From an uncultured delta proteobacterium (GTDB lineage Bacteria > UBA10199 > GCA-002796325 > 1-14-0-20-49-13), in contig CAIPVD010000216.1 of the NCBI GenBank assembly GCA_903868375.1, forward strand, positions 1 to 12,108: DNA of 12,108 bases, in the 5' to 3' direction. Positions 7,636-12,108 of this stretch are shown in pieces. Position 1 is the first letter of the stretch. Every line of letters starts with the position of its first letter. The notes beneath the pieces are model-generated. The model was not told the DNA's origin and made no database searches. It saw nothing but the letters and a program-made list of their open reading frames with translations. The translations under genes and the position numbers were made by a program.

Positions 7636-7950
7636 ATGAAACTTGTCACACTTTTTTCTACAGCACGAAGCGAGGATGAGGCGGTAAAGATAATAAACAC
7701 CCTCGTCTCAAAGCGGCTTATCGCCTGCGGTAATATCATTCAGGAAGCACGCTCCATTTACAGGTGGAAAGGGCATGTCTGCGATGAAACTGAAAGCCTG
7801 ATGATAGTGAAGACGCGGGCTGAAAATCTGCCGAAAGTTAAGGCCGCGTTCAAGAAGCTTCATTCATACGAATGCCCGGAACTAGTTGCCTTGGAAATTA
7901 CTGATGGCCTGCCGAATTATTTGAAATGGATTAGCGATAACACAAAGTAA
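7636..7950 (+). CDS. cutA: CutA1-family divalent-cation tolerance protein
   Basis: A 104-residue, ferredoxin-like protein of the very stable trimeric CutA1 family. It was named for copper tolerance in E. coli, though its biochemical role is unsettled. Family landmarks are K-R-L-I-A-C-G-N-I-I (26-35), S-I-Y-R-W-K-G (40-46), E-S-L-M-I-V-K-T (53-60), L-H-S-Y-E-C-P-E-L (75-83) and the terminal Y-L-K-W. Cysteines are at 31, 49 and 80. The length is full for the family and there is no signal peptide. It begins three bases after the adenosyltransferase stop without its own clear Shine-Dalgarno, suggesting translational coupling. Its stop lies three bases from that of the convergent peptidase gene, with no terminator between them. 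Confidence 0.94.
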   Translation: MKLVTLFSTARSEDEAVKIINTLVSKRLIACGNIIQEARSIYRWKGHVCDETESLMIVKTRAENLPKVKAAFKKLHSYECPELVALEITDGLPNYLKWISDNTK

Positions 7951-7953
7951 AGA

Positions 7954-8685
7954 TCAACCTTCACCTATAAGCGTACTCTTCAATACATGACTAAATCCCA
8001 AGTGAGCCTTAACTAACAACCTTCGCGCCGTATCTTCCGTTCGTTTCTGTGCGGCAAACGCCTCTTTCAAAATAGCCTCGCGAATATCTACCGGATGATA
8101 TTTCTTACTAATGATCTTCTTCTCTATTTTTTCTAAGTTCTTTAGGAATTCGACCATGTCATCCACCGAATAGCCCATTAAGAAAAGCATGCGCCCTGCA
8201 AATCCGTCGGCATTTGCTTCATCTTCGCGCCTAATCGCCATCAGCTCTTCATAAGATTTACCGGTCAGTTCTTCTTCGGTAGGAAGCGGGCTTACCATAT
8301 GGCCCCATTCATGCGCCATGATACCGGCAAGCAGGTCTTCTTCGTTCTTATATTTTTCTAGAAAATCGACGCCGACGTAAACTACATCGTCTTCATCTAC
8401 GCAGGCGGTTCGACCCTTCGTGGCAGCCAAACGTTTTGCCTGTTTCTTCGTTATTCTTTCAAGTTTCTTACGAATTTTTTGAAGCGTTCCGCTTTCGGCG
8501 AACATCGCGGCGATTTCTGGCGGTATGGAATCGAGGTCAACTTCCTCTGGCATTGGGTCGCCAAGTAGCCTGCGTAGCTTTGCGCGAACTTCGGCGGTAT
8601 CCCCAACATGGCCAGTTGTAGCTATGACCCGCGCCATGAACTGTGGCGACAACCCTATGTTTCCATTGGTTATTTTATCTATCAT
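7954..8685 (-). CDS. small M48-like zinc metallopeptidase without signal peptide or membrane segment
   Basis: A 243-residue predicted soluble protease. The zinc site is H125-E-W-G-H129, and the third ligand is most likely E156 in E-A-N-A-D, matching the E-x-x-A-D spacing of M48 (HtpX/BepA-like) gluzincins. The segment after it (G-R-M-L-F-L-M-G-Y, then D-D-M-V-E-F-L-K-N-L) and H197-P-V-D-I-R are also M48-like. An in-frame TAG at 8692-8694, two codons upstream of the ATG, fixes the start. No secretion signal is therefore possible, unlike most M48 proteins, which are membrane-bound or periplasmic. Residues 68-90 are a Lys/Arg-rich helix. The Shine-Dalgarno is weak. The gene is convergent with cutA and divergent from tdh. 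The substrate is unknown. Confidence 0.8.
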   Translation of the reverse strand: MIDKITNGNIGLSPQFMARVIATTGHVGDTAEVRAKLRRLLGDPMPEEVDLDSIPPEIAAMFAESGTLQKIRKKLERITKKQAKRLAATKGRTACVDEDDVVYVGVDFLEKYKNEEDLLAGIMAHEWGHMVSPLPTEEELTGKSYEELMAIRREDEANADGFAGRMLFLMGYSVDDMVEFLKNLEKIEKKIISKKYHPVDIREAILKEAFAAQKRTEDTARRLLVKAHLGFSHVLKSTLIGEG

Positions 8686-8828
8686 AGCGATCTACCAACT
8701 TATTAACTTGGTCAACTTACAAACTCATAAACCCATCATATCTATTATCGGCTGAAGAGACCCAAAAGTTGCCTACATTTTTTAAATAGTTGACCTGCAT
8801 TTTTAAAAGAATTAAAGCCTCTTCCACT
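8686..8828. promoter_or_regulatory. divergent promoter region of peptidase and tdh with mirrored TTGACC elements
   Basis: These 143 bases contain TTGACC on the plus strand (8790-8795) pointing to tdh and TTGACC on the minus strand (8710-8715) pointing to the peptidase. Together they form a perfect 8-base inverted repeat, GGTCAACT (8710-8717) with AGTTGACC (8788-8795). Both resemble -35 boxes, but neither has a clear -10 at normal spacing. AACTT occurs three times at 8697, 8705 and 8714. The pattern could be paired promoters or a regulator site; which one is not decided by the sequence. Confidence 0.3.
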
Positions 8829-9860
8829 ATGAAAGCATTCCAAAAGCACGATAGGGTCAGGGGCGGAAAACTAATCGACGCTCCAATTCCAAAGGCAGAT
8901 GGAGATTATGTACTTTGCAAGGTTCTTGCAACATCCATTTGCGGCACCGACGTCCACATTTATAACTGGGACGCGTGGGCTCAAAAACGGATCAAGCCAC
9001 CGATGATATTCGGACACGAATTCAGCGGCGAAGTGATCGAGGTCGGCCCAAACGTTAAGAACATCAAAGTCGGCGACCGAGTTTCGGCAGAAACACATAT
9101 CCCCTGCCATAATTGCAAGCAGTGCAAGAATGGCAAGATGCACATCTGCAAAAATCTGAAGATACTAGGCGTCGATACGAACGGGTGTTTTGCCGAATAT
9201 GTCGCGGTACCTGAAATTTGCTGCATAAAGACAGATGCAAAGCTTCCACCAGAGATCTTGAGCGTGCTCGAGCCTTTCGGCAATGCGGTCCATACGGTAT
9301 CAAGAAGCAACGTGAAAGATAAAGACGTTGCGATCATGGGCGATGGGCCAATTGGGCTTTTTGCGGTGATCGTTGCCAAGGCATTTGGCGCGAGGCGCAT
9401 ATTCGCGGTAGGCGCGCAGGATTATCGGCTAAAGCTGATGAAAAAATTGAACCCCGATTATATCTTCGACGCCAGAAAAGAGGATGTCACGAAAGAGATA
9501 ATGGCGCTAACTAACGGCGATGGCGTGGATGTGACTTTGGAGATGAGCGGTTCTTCCGCCGCCATATACACAGGTATCAAGTCAACGACACCCGGCGGGA
9601 CATTGACACTTTTCGGCATTCCATCAAAACCGGTCGAAATAGATCTTGCTGAACTTATCTTTAAAGAGATCCAAATAACATCTATCGTAGGGCGCCACAT
9701 GTTCGACACTTGGATACAGGTGAACGAACTTTTGAATTCTGGCAAGGTCGATCTTTCGCCTCTCATCACGCATACGTTCCCACTTGCAAAAATGGACGAC
9801 GCCATGGAACTGCTCCGTCCCGACAATATTCAGGCCGGGAAAATTGTACTTAAACCTTAA
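8829..9860 (+). CDS. tdh: L-threonine 3-dehydrogenase
   Basis: Oxidises L-threonine to 2-amino-3-ketobutyrate in the cytosol; the product of the next gene then cleaves it. The 343 residues align along their length with E. coli Tdh (341). Catalytic zinc and active-site residues are C38, T40, H63 and E64, and H90 is conserved. The structural zinc cysteines C93, C96, C99 and C107 are all present. The Rossmann loop is G-D-G-P-I-G (171-176). ATG 8829 gives the family N-terminus M-K-A; an in-frame TTG at 8790 is less likely. Oddly, the end of the second Rossmann strand reads A-V-G195-A-Q where NAD-dependent relatives have an acidic residue, so cofactor use may differ. No strong Shine-Dalgarno is seen. 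kbl follows after 17 bases. Confidence 0.95.
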   Translation: MKAFQKHDRVRGGKLIDAPIPKADGDYVLCKVLATSICGTDVHIYNWDAWAQKRIKPPMIFGHEFSGEVIEVGPNVKNIKVGDRVSAETHIPCHNCKQCKNGKMHICKNLKILGVDTNGCFAEYVAVPEICCIKTDAKLPPEILSVLEPFGNAVHTVSRSNVKDKDVAIMGDGPIGLFAVIVAKAFGARRIFAVGAQDYRLKLMKKLNPDYIFDARKEDVTKEIMALTNGDGVDVTLEMSGSSAAIYTGIKSTTPGGTLTLFGIPSKPVEIDLAELIFKEIQITSIVGRHMFDTWIQVNELLNSGKVDLSPLITHTFPLAKMDDAMELLRPDNIQAGKIVLKP

Positions 9861-9877
9861 AACTTACGAGGTGCCCC

Positions 9878-11068
9878 ATGTACACGCAATTGAAAGAAGT
9901 CTTGGTGAATGAGCTGCAGGGAATTAAAGATGGCGGGCTTTGGAAAGAAGAATGGCCTATCCTTTCGCAGCAAGCTGCCGACGTTAAAGTGAAACAAGGT
10001 TCCGTCATCAATTTCTGCGCAAATAATTACTTGGGGCTCGCAAACAACAAAGAGTTGATAGCCGCGGGAGTTAAGGCACTGGAAAAATATGGATACGGAA
10101 TGGCAAGCGTCCGTTTCATCTGCGGAACCGGCGAGGTTCATAAAGAACTTGAAGCAACCATTTCCAAATTCTTCGGAATGGAAGATACGATCCTTTATTC
10201 TTCCTGCTTCGACGCGAACGGCGGGCTATTTGAAACGCTACTTGGCGAGAACGATGCCATCATCTCCGACCAACTAAACCATGCATCGATCATCGACGGA
10301 GTCAGGCTTTGCAAAGCGAAACGTTTCCGTTATCTAAACTCCGACATGAACGACCTTGAAAAACAGCTGAAAGATGCCGACGCACAGGGCGCACGTTTAA
10401 AAATGATCGCGACCGACGGCGTATTCTCGATGGACGGATACATTGCGAAGTTAGACCAGGTCTGCGACCTTGCCGATAAGTACAACGCGATAGTAATGGT
10501 AGATGATAGCCACGCAACGGGATTTGTTGGAAAGACCGGCCGCGGAACGCCAGAATATTGCGGCGTTATGAAGCGCGTCGATATCATCACATCAACGCTT
10601 GGCAAGGCGCTTGGCGGTGCAAGCGGCGGATTTACGACCGGCAAGAAGGAGATCATCGAGATACTTCGTCAGCGCTCGCGCCCATATCTCTTTTCCAATA
10701 CACTGGCACCGGTAATTACCGCCGTCTCTATCGAAGTGTTCAAGATGCTTTCAAAGTCAACGACACTTCGCGATAAGCTGGAAGAAAACACAAAATATTT
10801 CCGCGCACAGATGGCAAAGACGGGATTCAACATCAGAGAAGGCGTTCATCCAATAACCCCCATCATGTTCGGCGAGGCAAAACTTGCGGCAGATGTGGCG
10901 AGAGATATGCTTGGCGAAGGAATTTATGTAAAGGGATTCTCATATCCCGTAGTACCAAAGGGTGCCGCGCGCATTAGAACGCAAATTTCGGCCGCACATA
11001 CAAAAGAACATTTGGATAAAGCCATCGCCGCATTCACAAAGATCGGCAAGAAGCATAAAGTGATCTAA
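9878..11068 (+). CDS. kbl: glycine C-acetyltransferase (2-amino-3-ketobutyrate CoA ligase)
   Basis: A PLP enzyme of the alpha-oxoamine synthase family that splits 2-amino-3-ketobutyrate with CoA into glycine and acetyl-CoA, completing threonine breakdown begun by Tdh. The 396 residues match E. coli Kbl closely throughout. The PLP lysine is K243 in S-T-L-G-K-A-L-G-G. D209 and H212 (V-D-D-S-H) contact the cofactor ring, and H135 in L-N-H-A-S-I-I-D-G stacks on it. N-F-C-A-N-N-Y-L-G-L and S-V-R-F-I-C-G-T are near the N-terminus. A good Shine-Dalgarno, GAGG (9868-9871), stands 6 bases before ATG 9878. The gene sits 17 bases after tdh in the classic order and ends at a strong terminator. Confidence 0.97.
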   Translation: MYTQLKEVLVNELQGIKDGGLWKEEWPILSQQAADVKVKQGSVINFCANNYLGLANNKELIAAGVKALEKYGYGMASVRFICGTGEVHKELEATISKFFGMEDTILYSSCFDANGGLFETLLGENDAIISDQLNHASIIDGVRLCKAKRFRYLNSDMNDLEKQLKDADAQGARLKMIATDGVFSMDGYIAKLDQVCDLADKYNAIVMVDDSHATGFVGKTGRGTPEYCGVMKRVDIITSTLGKALGGASGGFTTGKKEIIEILRQRSRPYLFSNTLAPVITAVSIEVFKMLSKSTTLRDKLEENTKYFRAQMAKTGFNIREGVHPITPIMFGEAKLAADVARDMLGEGIYVKGFSYPVVPKGAARIRTQISAAHTKEHLDKAIAAFTKIGKKHKVI

Positions 11069-11100
11069 TCTCCCTAGCGAAATCGAGAAGACAAAAAAAC

Positions 11101-11136
11101 AAAACCCCTTGGACTTTTCAGCCCAAGGGGTTTTTT
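11101..11136. terminator. bidirectional intrinsic terminator between kbl and the RRM gene
   Basis: CCCCTTGG (11105-11112) pairs perfectly with CCAAGGGG (11123-11130). The stem can be extended by AAAA/TTTT on the outside and a short CT/AG pair inside. An A-rich tract (from about 11093) lies on the left and T6 (11131-11136) on the right, so the same hairpin is followed by a U-run in either direction. It can stop both kbl transcripts and those of the convergent RRM gene, whose stop codon is 19 bases away. Confidence 0.93.
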
Positions 11137-11154
11137 ATTATCTATATAAGATAA

Positions 11155-11520
11155 CTAGTAACGGTCTCTGCCGCCACCACCGCTACGATCGCGGTCACGT
11201 CCACCACCACCGCCACCACCGAAACGCCTTCCGCCGCCACCGCCGCCGCTAGGACGACGTTCGCCGCGTTCTTCCATCGGGCGTGCTTCATTGACGACCA
11301 ATGCTCTGCCGTCTAAATCGACGCCATTGCACTTTTCGACCGAAGCTTTTGCTTCTTCATCAGAAGACATCTCGACAAATCCGAAACCGCGTGAGCGGCC
11401 TGAAAATTTATCTGTCACGATGCTGACTGACTCTACCGTGCCGTGCTGTGAGAACAAGCCTTTCAGGCCATCCTCCGTTGTGTTGTACGACAGGTTACCT
11501 ACATACAATCTCTTGCCCAT
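11155..11520 (-). CDS. glycine-rich RRM RNA-binding protein
   Basis: A 121-residue protein with one N-terminal RNA recognition motif (about 3-80) and an RGG-like tail (91-121). The two RNA-contacting motifs are intact: RNP2 is L-Y-V-G-N-L (5-10) and RNP1 is R-G-F-G-F-V-E-M (44-51). The tail consists of Gly runs broken by Arg, Asp and Ser. Bacterial proteins of this layout bind single-stranded RNA, and several are cold-induced (known for cyanobacterial Rbp proteins). A strong AGGAG Shine-Dalgarno (plus coordinates 11527-11531) lies 6 bases from the ATG, suggesting efficient translation. A terminator-like hairpin sits in the upstream region at 11590-11642, so attenuation or a long structured leader is possible. 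Confidence 0.95.
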   Translation of the reverse strand: MGKRLYVGNLSYNTTEDGLKGLFSQHGTVESVSIVTDKFSGRSRGFGFVEMSSDEEAKASVEKCNGVDLDGRALVVNEARPMEERGERRPSGGGGGGRRFGGGGGGGRDRDRSGGGGRDRY

Positions 11521-11788
11521 ACTTTGCTCCTTTCGTTTGCGCTATTGGGCGTCCACTCAAATCTACCTTAGTTCAAGCGGACTACATACAAAAAAACCCC
11601 GTCTCCAAACGAGCCTTGAATAGGCTCCATTAGAAACTGGGGTCACCTAAAACAAAAATCTTATCGCTCACTTCCAAACTAAACATTAAACTAACCACCT
11701 GATAAAAGCCTCTGTTCAACTTCCTGACCTAGACAACACCATATAAGCTTGCGAATGTCAAACAAACAATGTACAAGCCCCCTTTCGT
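11521..11788. other. 268-base divergent intergenic region between RRM and PAP2 genes
   Basis: No protein-coding frame is convincing here. Going leftward on the minus strand it holds a consensus TTGACA (11756-11761), about 110 bases of AT-rich sequence, the terminator-like hairpin at 11590-11642, and then the RRM Shine-Dalgarno. No good -10 lies 16-18 bases from the TTGACA; the hexamer at 17 bases is TGTTGT. On the plus strand TATAAG (11742-11747) is a possible -10 for the PAP2 gene, with only a poor -35. It could hold a small RNA or a long RRM leader. Confidence 0.4.
11590..11642 (-). terminator. minus-strand terminator-like hairpin upstream of the RRM gene
   Basis: On the minus strand the order is CCCC, bulged A, GTTTC, internal loop, GAGCC, 7-base loop, GGCTC, internal loop, GAGAC, GGGG, T7. 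CCCC pairs with GGGG, GTTTC with GAGAC (one G-U) and GAGCC with GGCTC, giving a 14-pair interrupted stem. The run of seven Ts follows directly on the minus strand only; the plus strand has none. No minus-strand gene ends here, so it must end a small transcript or act in the RRM leader. It lies 69 bases upstream of the RRM ATG. Confidence 0.7.
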
Positions 11789-12108
11789 ATGGATATAACG
11801 ATCGCCACATGGATCCATCAAATCATCCCCGTTACAGGAACTTGGGTCTTTATCTTTAAGCGAATATCGTTCTTCGGCTCCACCGCGTGCATATATTTAT
11901 TGATAATGATTTCAGTCACTTATCTAATAATGCGGGCGCGCTTTCATAAGGCGCACATATTGATACTCGGTGGTATTTTAACGCTCACGATCAGCTCCAT
12001 TTTAAAAAGATTGGCGGCCAGGCCTAGGCCAGAATTATTTCAACATTTAGAGCAAGTTAATGGCCATGCGTTCCCCAGCGGGCATGCGCTTACGTCATTT
12101 GTAGTCTA
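11789..12108 (+). CDS. PAP2-family lipid phosphatase, 3' end missing
   Basis: The first 106 residues of a type 2 phosphatidic-acid-phosphatase family membrane protein, cut by the window end. Two hydrophobic segments are seen (about 30-49 and 57-72). Signature motif 1 follows, K-R-L-A-A-R-P-R-P (the K-x6-R-P pattern), and then motif 2, F-P-S-G-H, whose His is the proton donor in the family. The third motif, with the nucleophilic His, lies outside. Family members remove phosphate from undecaprenyl pyrophosphate, phosphatidic acid, phosphatidylglycerol phosphate or lipid A at the membrane; the substrate cannot be told here. An in-frame TAA at 11744-11746 and no other start codon after it support ATG 11789. 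No Shine-Dalgarno is evident. Confidence 0.88.
   Translation, partial: MDITIATWIHQIIPVTGTWVFIFKRISFFGSTACIYLLIMISVTYLIMRARFHKAHILILGGILTLTISSILKRLAARPRPELFQHLEQVNGHAFPSGHALTSFVV

Noticed and set aside
8790..8828. Upstream TTG start for threonine dehydrogenase
   Set aside because: The ATG at 8829 gives the M-K-A N-terminus and length of known Tdh proteins; the TTG lies inside a -35-like TTGACC.
11180..11245. Simple repeat or CRISPR-like array of CCACCGCC units
   Set aside because: It is the coding sequence of the Gly-rich tail of the RRM protein, in frame throughout, with no regular spacer structure.
11590..11760. 6S RNA, SRP RNA or tmRNA in the RRM-PAP2 gap
   Set aside because: Short look-alikes such as TTCGCAAGC and GGTCAGG occur, but I could not build the long 6S helix, the SRP core with its GGAA loop, or the tmRNA acceptor end.

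Overview
The window looks like a compact chromosomal segment of a Gram-negative bacterium with intermediate GC content, possibly of deltaproteobacterial type. The evidence is a bifunctional class A penicillin-binding protein with a PBP1B-type UB2H domain, two lipoprotein signal peptides, a threonine dehydrogenase / KBL ligase pair close to the Proteobacterial enzymes, and small glycine-rich RRM proteins. The taxonomic placement is inference. I see no tRNA, rRNA, CRISPR array, transposase or phage gene.

Layout. Positions 1-799 (+) are the 3' part of a phosphofructokinase gene. A UB2H-type PBP1B follows (847-3183, +), and its 3' end overlaps by 52 bases a small TPR lipoprotein gene (3132-3659, +). 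That lipoprotein is a good candidate for a cognate activator of the synthase, like LpoP. Convergent to it and sharing a TTAA at the stop codons is an isoprenylcysteine/phospholipid methyltransferase-like membrane protein (3656-4138, -). Upstream of that on the same strand is a 911-residue secreted lipoprotein of no family I recognise (4183-6918, -). It has an apparent beta/alpha-barrel and two C-terminal beta-sandwich regions, and is the least explained gene here. Next come a divergent pair region, a PduO-type cob(I)alamin adenosyltransferase (7093-7632, +) and cutA (7636-7950, +). A signal-less M48-like zinc peptidase lies convergent to cutA (7954-8685, -). Divergent from the peptidase is the threonine-to-glycine operon tdh-kbl (8829-11068, +). 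It ends at a strong bidirectional terminator shared with a convergent RRM RNA-binding protein gene (11155-11520, -). The last gene is the 5' part of a PAP2-family phosphatase (11789-end, +).

How the genes work together. PBP1B, the TPR lipoprotein and perhaps the PAP2 phosphatase belong to envelope and peptidoglycan/lipid-carrier metabolism. tdh-kbl forms a complete two-step threonine catabolic pathway giving glycine and acetyl-CoA. The adenosyltransferase and cutA are coupled by a 3-base gap but have no obvious common pathway. The 268 bases between the RRM gene and the PAP2 gene hold an unexplained terminator-like hairpin on the minus strand, which may be a leader attenuator or the end of a small RNA.

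The best leads are the PBP1B/TPR-lipoprotein overlap, the 911-aa lipoprotein, the minus-strand hairpin ahead of the RRM gene, and a Gly in place of the usual cofactor-binding acidic residue in Tdh.
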